This document shows, piece after piece, positions 8,460 through 15,404 of a stretch of DNA of 64,000 nt. The position numbers were made by a program, and so were the translations under genes. The number at the start of each line of letters is the position of its first letter. The first letter of the stretch is position 1. Below the pieces are notes generated by a model that saw nothing but the letters and a program-made list of their open reading frames with translations, was not told where the DNA came from and made no database searches. This DNA comes from Pseudodonghicola xiamenensis DSM 18339 (GTDB lineage: Bacteria; Pseudomonadota; Alphaproteobacteria; Rhodobacterales; Rhodobacteraceae), in assembly GCF_000429365.1 (NCBI RefSeq), contig NZ_AUBS01000005.1:62001-126000 (forward strand), written 5' to 3'.

Positions 8460-8484
8460 CACATTCAGAATGGGAGGACTCAGG

Positions 8485-9603
8485 ATGAAAATCGGCTGCC
8501 CGAAAGAAATCAAACCGCAGGAGTTCCGCGTCGGCCTGACGCCCAACGCCGCCCGCGAGGCGGCGGCCCATGGGCACAAGGTGCTGGTCGAGACCGGCGC
8601 CGGGGTCGGCGCGGGATTCGACGACGCGGCCTATATCGCCGCAGGCGCCGGCATCGCCCGGACCGCGCAAGAGGTCTTTGCCGAAACCGAGATGATCGTG
8701 AAGGTCAAGGAACCCCAGGCCGGTGAGCGCGCCCTGCTGCGCAAGGGTCAGGTTCTGTTCACCTATCTCCACCTCGCCCCCGATCCGGATCAGACCCGCG
8801 ATCTGCTGGCCTCCGGCGCCACCTGCATCGCCTATGAGACGGTGACCGACGATCGCGGCGGCCTGCCGCTCCTGGCGCCGATGTCCGAGGTCGCCGGCAA
8901 GCTGGCGCCGCAGGTCGGCGCCTGGACGCTGCAAAAGGCCAATGGCGGCCGCGGCGTGCTGCTGGGCGGCGTGCCCGGTGTCAATCCCGCCCGGGTGCTG
9001 GTGATCGGCGGCGGGGTGGTCGGCACCCATGCTGCCCGGGTTGCCGCCGGCATGGGCGCCGATGTCACCGTATTGGACCGTTCGCTGCCCCGGCTGCGCT
9101 ATCTCGACGATGTCTTCGGGCGGGATTTTCGCACCGGCTATTCTTCGGCCGGGGTGCTGGCCGAACATCTGGCCCGGGCCGATCTGGTGATCGGGGCGGT
9201 GCTGATCCCCGGGGCCGAAGCGCCCAAGCTGGTGCACCGGGCCGATCTGGCGCTGATGAAACCCGGCGCGGCGATGGTCGATGTGGCGATCGACCAGGGC
9301 GGTTGTTTCGAGACCTCCCACGCCACCACCCACGCCGCCCCGATCTACGAGGTCGACGGCATCCTGCACTATTGCGTCGCCAATATGCCCGGCGCGGTCG
9401 CGCGAACCTCGACCATCGCGTTGTCGAACGCCACCCTGCCCTTCCTTCTGGCCCTGGCCGATAAGGGCTGGCGCCAGGCCTGTCTGGACGATCCGAACCT
9501 GCTGAACGGGCTGAACGTCCACGCCGGCCATCTGACCTATGCCGCCGTCGGCGCGGCGCAGGGGATCAAGGTGCTGTCGCCAGCCAGCGCCGTCCGCTCC
9601 TGA
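8485..9603 (+). CDS. ald: Alanine dehydrogenase
   Basis: The 372-residue enzyme catalyses NAD-dependent oxidative deamination of L-alanine to pyruvate and ammonia. Length and sequence fit the family: MKIGCPKEIKPQEFRVGLTP start, conserved Lys75 (VKVKEPQ) and His96 (TYLHLAP) of the substrate site, the Rossmann motif VIGGGVVGTHAARVAAGMGA near residue 175, and the DQGGCFETS region after residue 270. The start at 8485 has GGAGG at 8473-8477; the ATG at 8470 overlaps that ribosome binding site. Divergent Lrp regulator upstream suggests amino-acid control. Confidence 0.96.
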   Translation: MKIGCPKEIKPQEFRVGLTPNAAREAAAHGHKVLVETGAGVGAGFDDAAYIAAGAGIARTAQEVFAETEMIVKVKEPQAGERALLRKGQVLFTYLHLAPDPDQTRDLLASGATCIAYETVTDDRGGLPLLAPMSEVAGKLAPQVGAWTLQKANGGRGVLLGGVPGVNPARVLVIGGGVVGTHAARVAAGMGADVTVLDRSLPRLRYLDDVFGRDFRTGYSSAGVLAEHLARADLVIGAVLIPGAEAPKLVHRADLALMKPGAAMVDVAIDQGGCFETSHATTHAAPIYEVDGILHYCVANMPGAVARTSTIALSNATLPFLLALADKGWRQACLDDPNLLNGLNVHAGHLTYAAVGAAQGIKVLSPASAVRS

Positions 9604-9659
9604 GCCGCCCCTGGCGAAAAGCCCCCGCCCCGGGGCGCCGAGCGGCAAGGCAAAAGAAA

Positions 9660-9688
9660 ACCGGCCGGGAAGGATATCCCCGGCCGGT
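9660..9688 (-). terminator. Intrinsic terminator of the mscS-type gene
   Basis: ACCGGCCGGG (9660-9669) pairs perfectly with CCCGGCCGGT (9679-9688). On the minus strand the hairpin is followed by TTTTCTTTTG, the U-rich tail expected of a rho-independent terminator for the gene ending at 9712; it may also block read-through from ald. Confidence 0.8.
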
Positions 9689-9711
9689 CGTCATGCCCGT
9701 GAAAGACCCGC

Positions 9712-10542
9712 TCAGCCCTCCTTGCGGACCTCGACCTGATGCGGATAGGGGATCGAGATGCCGCCTTTGTCGAAGGCTTCCTTCACCGCCTTGGTCATGG
9801 CGAATTTCAGCTCCCAGTAATCCGCAGAGGCACACCACAGCCGGGTGGTGATATCGACTGAACTGTCACCCAGATTGGTCACCCGCACCCAGGGCTCCGG
9901 ATCGCTCAGAACCCGGGCATCGGCATTGGCGAGCTCAAGGATGATTTCCATCGCCCGGTCGATATCATCACCGTAATCAATGCCGAAGGTCAGATCGACC
10001 CGCCGGGTCGGGTTGGCCGAATAATTGGTGATCACCGCACCCCAGGCCTTGCCGTTGGGAATGATGATCTGGATGTTGTCACCTGTCGCCAGTTCGGTGG
10101 TGAACAGCGTCAGATCCTTCACTGTGCCCGAGGTGCCACCGATATCGACGAAATTCCCCAGCTTGTAGGGCCGAAAGACCACCAGCATCACCCCAGCGGC
10201 CAGGTCGGACAATGTGCCCTGCAGGGCCAGACCGATAGCCAGGGAGGCAGCGCCCATGATGGCGACAAGACTGGTCGCCTGGATCCCGAAGATCCCGAGG
10301 ATCGCCACCAGCACCATTGCCAGCACGACCCATTTCACCGTACTGGCGACGAAATTTCCCAGCGTCGGGTCGATATGCGGGGTTCTGTTGATGCGGCGGC
10401 GGATCACATTGCCAACCCACCCGGCAACGATCCAACCAACGATCAGAACCACCAGCGCCTTCACCGCGCTGGTCAGCAAGGGCATCAGCCAGCCCAGTTC
10501 GTTGCTGAGCTCACTGCTCAGCCCCGAGATCGTTTCCTGCAT
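9712..10542 (-). CDS. Small-conductance mechanosensitive channel, MscS family
   Basis: The 276-residue membrane protein has three predicted transmembrane helices (about residues 18-40, 62-82 and 90-115) followed by the MscS beta domain. TM3 shows the Gly/Ala-rich pore pattern (ATSLVAIMGAASLAIGLALQGTLSDLAAGVMLVVFRPYKLGNFVDI), nearly identical in layout to E. coli MscS. It is expected to open under membrane tension during hypo-osmotic shock. The length matches E. coli MscS rather than the large MscK type. AAGGAAAGG precedes the ATG. mscL lies 64 bp upstream on the same strand, so both osmotic valves may be co-transcribed. Confidence 0.92.
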   Translation of the reverse strand: MQETISGLSSELSNELGWLMPLLTSAVKALVVLIVGWIVAGWVGNVIRRRINRTPHIDPTLGNFVASTVKWVVLAMVLVAILGIFGIQATSLVAIMGAASLAIGLALQGTLSDLAAGVMLVVFRPYKLGNFVDIGGTSGTVKDLTLFTTELATGDNIQIIIPNGKAWGAVITNYSANPTRRVDLTFGIDYGDDIDRAMEIILELANADARVLSDPEPWVRVTNLGDSSVDITTRLWCASADYWELKFAMTKAVKEAFDKGGISIPYPHQVEVRKEG

Positions 10543-10606
10543 TCTACTTACCTTTCCTTTTCAATCGTACTTGAACAGCGGGTCGCGGCACTTCCCGGCG
10601 GCGGCC

Positions 10607-11044
10607 TCAGCCCTTCTTCAGCGTGTCGCGAATTTCCAGCAGCACCTCAAGCTCGGTCGGACCCGCGGGCGCCGCGGCCTCGGCCTGCGCCTCGTCCTTG
10701 CACTGCGCCATCTCTTTCACCTTGTTGACATAGCGCACCAGCATGAACACCACGAAGGCGATGATCAGGAAGTTGATCACGGCAGTGATAAATGACCCGT
10801 AGGCGAAAATCGCGGCTCCGGCCTCGCGCGCCGCGTCCAGCGTCGATCCCGCCGGCACCTCACCGGACAGCACCACGTAGCGGTCCGAGAAATCCATTCC
10901 GCCGGTGAACAACCCGACAATCGGATTGACCAGATCGTCGACCATGGACTTGACGATTGCGGTGAAAGCGGCACCGATGATGATCCCCACGGCCATGTCC
11001 ATCACATTGCCTTTGGAAATGAATTTACGAAATTCCTGAATCAT
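10607..11044 (-). CDS. mscL: Large-conductance mechanosensitive channel MscL
   Basis: The 145-residue protein has the N-terminal amphipathic segment [15 protein letters not shown]1 with [31 protein letters not shown], a periplasmic loop, TM2 ([24 protein letters not shown]) and the charged C-terminal helix. It forms the pentameric emergency-release channel. The start at 11044 gives the canonical N-terminus; the open frame continues 23 codons upstream but those residues do not belong to the family. Upstream of mscS on the same strand. Confidence 0.96.
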   Translation of the reverse strand: MIQEFRKFISKGNVMDMAVGIIIGAAFTAIVKSMVDDLVNPIVGLFTGGMDFSDRYVVLSGEVPAGSTLDAAREAGAAIFAYGSFITAVINFLIIAFVVFMLVRYVNKVKEMAQCKDEAQAEAAAPAGPTELEVLLEIRDTLKKG

Positions 11045-11256
11045 GTCCCTTGTTCCTCTTGCCCCCAGAACGCACAGTAACCGCGCGATATTTCTACAGT
11101 AATCAAGTTTCAAGGTCTCGTGAACCGCAAGACCCTGCGATTTGCAGGTCCGGTGAATCGAAACGCCAGCCCCGGGGAGGCCAAGCGCTGACGCGCCTGC
11201 CCCTGTCAGCCAGACGCAAAACCCACTAGGACAGGACCTACCTGAAAGGAGCTCCT

Positions 11257-11955
11257 ATGCCCGATCTTTCCGACTTCCCCATCGACCAGAAATGATCCGC
11301 CGCCAATCCCGGCGTCCTGCAGCTCTATTCCTATCCGACACCGAACGACGTGAAGGTCGCGATCATGCTGGAGGAAACCGGCCTGCCCTATGAGGCGCAT
11401 CTGGTCACGCTGGACGACACCGATGTGAAAAGCCCGGAATTCCTGTCGCTGAATCCCAACGACAAGATCCCCGCGATCATCGACCCGCAGGGGCCTGACG
11501 GTGGGCCGCTCGGACTGTTCGAAAGCGGCGCCATCCTGATCTATCTGGCCGAAAAGACCGGCAAGCTGATCGGCACGACCGCATCCGAGCGGGCCGAGAT
11601 CATCGAATGGCTGATGTGGCAGATGGCAGGCCTTGGCCCGATGCTGGGGCAGCTTGGCTTCTTCCACAAGTTCGCCGGCAGCGAGATCGAAGACCCCCGC
11701 CCGCGCGAGCGTTACATCGCCGAGGCCAAGCGGCTGCTCGGCGTGCTGGAGAACCGCCTTGAGGGGCGCGATTGGGTCTGCGGCGCCTATTCCATCGCCG
11801 ATATCGCCATCGCCCCCTGGCTGAACGCGCTCGATTTCTATGGCGCGAAGGAGGTGGTGGGCTGGACCGGCTTTCCCAATGTGATCGCCTATCTCGACCG
11901 CTTCCTCGCCCGTCCGGCGGTGCAGGCCGGGATGAACATCCCGCCCCGCCCCTGA
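11257..11955 (+). pseudogene. YfcG-like glutathione S-transferase interrupted by in-frame TGA at codon 13
   Basis: From the ATG at 11257 (GAAAGGA ribosome binding site at 11243) the frame reads MPDLSDFPIDQK, then TGA at 11293-11295, then SAANPGVLQLYSYPTPNDVKV and a complete GST of the YfcG/YghU type (NPNDKIPAIIDP, LFESGAILIYLAEKTGKL, QMAGLGPMLGQ, SIADIAIAPWLNA) to the stop at 11953. In relatives I recall a Trp follows the Lys here, so TGG to TGA is the simplest explanation. Without the stop the protein would have 232 residues. A restart at GTG 11350 would delete the first beta strand and the TPN active-site motif. It may be a recent pseudogene or a base-call error. Confidence 0.75.
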
Positions 11956-11973
11956 TTTTCTGGCTGGCCGTGC

Positions 11974-12621
11974 TCAGCGCGGCCAGCGAAACCCGGTCAG
12001 ATGCGCGGGCGGCTCGACGCCCTCGAGATTGCGCGGATCGGGCACCAGCGCGCCGGCGCGGCTTTCGATCGGAATGACGCCCGCCCAGATCGGCAGCGCG
12101 TAATCCTCTTCGTCGTCGCCCGGCGGGCCACTGCGCACCTTGGCCGCCCCCTCCTTGATCTCCAACCCCAGGATCATCGTCGCCTTCAGCTCCTGCGCGT
12201 TGTTCGGCCGTAGCATCGCCGCCCGCCCGGGCCAAAGCCCGTCGATGAAGGTGGACAGCCGATCCTGCTTTTCCTCCTCCGGCACCACGAAAGCGGTGCC
12301 GAACAGGGTGACCGACCGCGCATTGACCGAATGGTGGAACCCCGAGCGCGCCATCACGAAGCCATCGAGGATCGAGACGTTCAGGCAAACCTCCGCCTCC
12401 TTGCCCGCCCGGAGCGCCCGGCTGGCGCTGGAGCCGTGCCAATAGACATGATCGCCCTCGCGCCATTGCAGCGTGGGGGTGACATAGGGCTTGCCCTCCA
12501 TCACATAGCCCACCGAACACGTCGGCTGGGCGTCGAGAATGGCGTCGATGCTGGCACGGTCGAAGTGCCCCCGCTCATGCGCGCGGCGCAACCGGCTGCG
12601 GTCGGTGATCTTCAGATCCAT
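11974..12621 (-). CDS. Pyridoxamine 5'-phosphate oxidase (PPOX)-family FMN-binding protein
   Basis: The 215-residue protein has the flavin-split-barrel signature of PPOX-fold proteins: an early RAHERGHFDRASIDAILD segment, CSVGYVMEGKPYVTPTLQWREGDHVYWHGSSASR and a WAGVIPI C-terminal strand. Related proteins bind FMN or F420 and many have no known substrate. Start at 12621 has AAAGGA upstream; the longer frame to 12663 lacks a site. It is divergent from a MocR-type aminotransferase-fused regulator (60 bp between starts), an arrangement that implies direct regulation and a link to PLP or flavin metabolism. Confidence 0.85.
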   Translation of the reverse strand: MDLKITDRSRLRRAHERGHFDRASIDAILDAQPTCSVGYVMEGKPYVTPTLQWREGDHVYWHGSSASRALRAGKEAEVCLNVSILDGFVMARSGFHHSVNARSVTLFGTAFVVPEEEKQDRLSTFIDGLWPGRAAMLRPNNAQELKATMILGLEIKEGAAKVRSGPPGDDEEDYALPIWAGVIPIESRAGALVPDPRNLEGVEPPAHLTGFRWPR

Positions 12622-12666
12622 GGCGGTCCTTTCCGGAATGGCTTGTGCTGCCCTCCCTCGCATGAG

Positions 12667-12714
12667 ATTGGTCTTCTAGAAATGGCCAATTTTGATAAAT
12701 CAGAACGGACCAAT
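12667..12714. promoter_or_regulatory. Candidate MocR operator: three ATTGGTC/GACCAAT-type sites
   Basis: ATTGGTC (12667-12673), GGCCAAT (12684-12690) and GACCAAT (12708-12714) lie at the divergent start of the PPOX gene and the MocR gene. The last two are direct repeats 24 bp apart, the first is inverted relative to them, and TTCTAGAA lies between the first two. MocR regulators typically bind such direct/inverted repeats. The overlap with the MocR start codon suggests autoregulation; this is inference. Confidence 0.45.
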
Positions 12715-14139
12715 TTTCAGGCTGCATTGTTCGGCCTCAGCCTCAACCGCGCTGCCGGCCCGCCGCTGCACCAGCAACTGGCCGAAGCTCTCAGACAGAT
12801 GATCCTCTCGGGACGCGCGCACCCCGGCGCCCGGCTCCCTGCCAGCCGGCAGTTGGCGCGCGATCTCTCCGTCTCGCGGCAGACCGCCCTGACCGCCCTC
12901 GACCAGCTTCTGGCCGAAGGGTACCTGGAAACTCGCCCCGGGGCCGGCACCTATGTCGCCCGCGATCTGCCGCATCTGGCACCGCCTCCGGCACCGGCCA
13001 TCGACACCACGCCACCACCGCCCGAGCCACTCAGGATGTTTCAGCCCGGTGCCCCCGACATGGCGCAATTCCCCCATGCCGCCTGGGCCCGCCACCTGGA
13101 CCGCGCTTGGCGCCGACCGGAACCGGCGCTGCTGGCCCGCGCCGACCCCTTCGGCTGGGCCCCCTTGCGGGCCGCCATCGCCGCCCATCTGGCTGCCTGG
13201 CGCGGGCTTGACCGATCCGGCACCCAGGTGGTGATCACCTCCGGCGCGACAGAAACCTTCGAGCTTCTCGCGCGCATCCTGTTCCGTCCCGGCGACCAGG
13301 TGCTGACGGAGAGCCCCGGCTATGCACCAATGCGGGCGGCGCTGACACGCGCCGGAACGGCCCCGGTTGCGATGGCATTGGACGACGACGGCGCCGTCCT
13401 GCCCCCGGGCGCCAGGGCCCGCGGCGTCATCGTCACCCCGTCACGTCATTACCCCATGGGCATGACCCTGCCGCTGGCGCGCCGGCTGGCCCTGATCGAC
13501 TGGGCACGGCGCACCGATGCCTGGGTGATCGAAGACGATTACGACAGCGAATTCCGCTATACTGGCACGCCCCTGCCACCACTCGCCGCGCTTGATGCAG
13601 ACCGGGTGATCTATGTCGGCAGCTTCTCGAAATTGCTCTCTCCCGCGCTGCGCCTCGGCTATGTGCTGCTGCCGCAGCGGCTGCTGGCCCCGATGCGCGC
13701 GGCACTGGCAGAGACCGGGCCGCGCGCCTCGCTGATCCCGCAACCCGCGCTGGCAGGGTTCATGGACAGCGGTGAATTCGCCACCCATCTGCGCCGGATG
13801 CGGCGGCTCTATGCCGCGCGGCAAACGGCGGTGCGCGCGGCCCTGGCCCGACACCTGCCCGAACATCTGATCGCCGCGCCGGATCCGGCCGGGATGCATC
13901 TGATCTGCCGGATCGGACCAGCGCTGAGCGGCGTCCCCGACCTGCAGATTTCCGCCATCGCGCAGGCCGCCGGCATCACCTTGCGGGCGCTTTCGGCCTA
14001 TTGGCCCGACGGAGACGGCCCCCAGGGGCTGGTGCTGGGCTATGCCGGGTTCGCCCCCGATGCGCTGGAAACCGGTGTCGCGCGCCTTGCCGCCGCGCTA
14101 CGGCAATATCAGCCCGGCAAATCCCCGGTCAGCACATAG
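12682..14139 (+). CDS. MocR/PdxR-family regulator (GntR winged helix fused to class I aminotransferase domain)
   Basis: The 485-residue protein has an N-terminal GntR winged helix (LHQQLAEALRQMILSGRAHPGARLPASRQLARDLSVSRQTALTALDQLLAEGYL, residues about 25-85) and a C-terminal PLP-binding aminotransferase fold. In the latter, EDDYDSEFRY and VIYVGSFSKLLSPALRLGY (the PLP lysine motif SFSK) are intact. Such proteins sense PLP or amino-acid adducts. I take the ATG at 12682 because the frame upstream is antisense to the PPOX gene, though no good ribosome binding site precedes it. The 3' end overlaps the convergent ytoQ by 31 bp. Confidence 0.9.
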   Translation: MANFDKSERTNFQAALFGLSLNRAAGPPLHQQLAEALRQMILSGRAHPGARLPASRQLARDLSVSRQTALTALDQLLAEGYLETRPGAGTYVARDLPHLAPPPAPAIDTTPPPPEPLRMFQPGAPDMAQFPHAAWARHLDRAWRRPEPALLARADPFGWAPLRAAIAAHLAAWRGLDRSGTQVVITSGATETFELLARILFRPGDQVLTESPGYAPMRAALTRAGTAPVAMALDDDGAVLPPGARARGVIVTPSRHYPMGMTLPLARRLALIDWARRTDAWVIEDDYDSEFRYTGTPLPPLAALDADRVIYVGSFSKLLSPALRLGYVLLPQRLLAPMRAALAETGPRASLIPQPALAGFMDSGEFATHLRRMRRLYAARQTAVRAALARHLPEHLIAAPDPAGMHLICRIGPALSGVPDLQISAIAQAAGITLRALSAYWPDGDGPQGLVLGYAGFAPDALETGVARLAAALRQYQPGKSPVST

Positions 14140-14558
14140 CGCAGGATCTGCACCACCTGCTCGGGCTCCTGCGCCACCGCCAGCGCGGCGGCGTGAACCT
14201 CCTTCAGGGCATGCTGATGGTCCGGCGGGCTCAGCACGATCAGCGACTTGCCCAGTGCCGCAGCATAGCCTGCGTCGAAAGCGGCATTCCATTGCTTGTA
14301 CTGCTCACCGAACCGGACCACGACGACATCCGCACCGGCGATACCCCTGCGGGTCCGGATCGCGTTCAGCTTGGCCCCCTTGTGATCGTGCCAAAACTTG
14401 TTCAGCTCGGCGCCCAGGATACGAACGCCGCAATCATCGCTGGCCGCATGATCGGTCACCGGCCCCTCGAACGCGATATCGAGCCCTGCGGCCCCGGCGA
14501 CAATGCGGTCGCGCCAATCAGTGTGGATTTCACCGGAAAGATATACGTTCAGGGCCAT
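14109..14558 (-). CDS. ytoQ: YtoQ family protein
   Basis: The 149-residue protein starts MALNVYLSGEIHTDWRDRI and contains FEGPVTDHAASDDCG, LGAELNKFWHDHKGAKLN and DVVVVRFGEQYKQWNAAFDAGYAAALGKSLIVLSPP, the conserved blocks of the YtoQ family, which resembles nucleoside 2-deoxyribosyltransferases in fold. No enzymatic function is established for YtoQ. GAGGAG lies 6 bases upstream of the ATG at 14558; a second ATG two codons earlier is too close to that site. Its last 31 bp overlap the end of the convergent MocR gene. Confidence 0.85.
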   Translation of the reverse strand: MALNVYLSGEIHTDWRDRIVAGAAGLDIAFEGPVTDHAASDDCGVRILGAELNKFWHDHKGAKLNAIRTRRGIAGADVVVVRFGEQYKQWNAAFDAGYAAALGKSLIVLSPPDHQHALKEVHAAALAVAQEPEQVVQILRYVLTGDLPG

Positions 14559-14616
14559 CGGCATCTCCTCTAAATTCGCTCCGCCCCGGCATAGCCTGCC
14601 ACGCCGGCCATGACCA

Positions 14617-15258
14617 CTAGCCCCGGTCGAAGCGGCGCAGGCAATCGACAACCGCCGCGTCCCCGACCTGCGAGAAATCGCGATAGGCGTCCCCCACCGC
14701 CCAGAACTGCTGCGGGGCATCCAGGCAGATCACCCGATCGGCCTCGGCCTCCAGCCGGGGCAGCAGTGCGGTGGGCACCACCGGCACCGCGATCCAGATC
14801 GCCGCCGGATTCTGCCCCCTGAGCGCCCGCAACGCCACGCGCGCGGTCGCGCCAGTGGCAATGCCGTCATCGACCACGATGGCGGTTCTGCCCGCCACCG
14901 GCACCGGCGCCCGCCCGGAGAGATACCGGCTTCTGCGCGCCTCGATCTCGTCCTTCAGCTCGGCGATCCGTGGGGCGAAATCCGCCTCGCTCAGCCCGGT
15001 GCGGCGCAGAAGTTCCGTATTGAAAAGCGTGACCGGCGCCGGACCGTCGACCACGGCGCCTGCCGCCACCTCTTGCTGTCCCGGCATCCCGATCTTGCGT
15101 ACCATCAACAGATCGAGCGGCGCGCCCAGGGCCCCGGCCACCGCCACCCCCAACGGCACCCCGCCACGCGGTAGCGCCAGAACCACCGGATCCGCTGGTG
15201 CCGCCGCGATCACGGCCCTGGCCAACTGTCGTCCCGCATCGTCACGGTCCTGAAACAT
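14617..15258 (-). CDS. Phosphoribosyltransferase-domain protein
   Basis: The 213-residue protein carries the PRTase fold: an early LALPRGGVPLGVAVAGALGAPLDLLMVRKIG and the PRPP-binding loop AIVVDDGIATGATARVAL (residues about 120-137). Proteins of this ComF-unrelated, stand-alone type are common in proteobacteria and are often located with stress genes; the substrate is unknown. The start at 15258 is supported by a GGGAGAAGG site; the frame extends further upstream without one. It follows pheT on the same strand but a terminator separates them. Confidence 0.8.
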   Translation of the reverse strand: MFQDRDDAGRQLARAVIAAAPADPVVLALPRGGVPLGVAVAGALGAPLDLLMVRKIGMPGQQEVAAGAVVDGPAPVTLFNTELLRRTGLSEADFAPRIAELKDEIEARRSRYLSGRAPVPVAGRTAIVVDDGIATGATARVALRALRGQNPAAIWIAVPVVPTALLPRLEAEADRVICLDAPQQFWAVGDAYRDFSQVGDAAVVDCLRRFDRG

Positions 15259-15343
15259 GTGCCTTCTCCCGGCTCCTGCTCCTAAGTCCGCCCACATGAT
15301 GCCCCATGCCGCCCTTTGCAGCCACCCCCGAGGAACAGAATGC

Positions 15344-15370
15344 AAAAAGGGGCGCCAGCGCGCCCCCTTT
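15344..15370 (-). terminator. Intrinsic terminator of pheT
   Basis: On the minus strand, AAAGGGGGCGC forms a GC-rich stem with GCGCCCCTTTTT and the 3' arm ends in a T-run before GCATTC. It lies 35 bp downstream of the pheT stop. Confidence 0.75.
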
Positions 15371-15404
15371 CCTTCATTCCGATTTTCCCCCGCAGGGGAT
15401 GACC

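Noticed and set aside
11293..11295. TGA read as selenocysteine in the GST gene
   Set aside because: No SECIS-like stem directly after the TGA is apparent, the position is outside the active site, and relatives have tryptophan as I recall; mutation or error is simpler.
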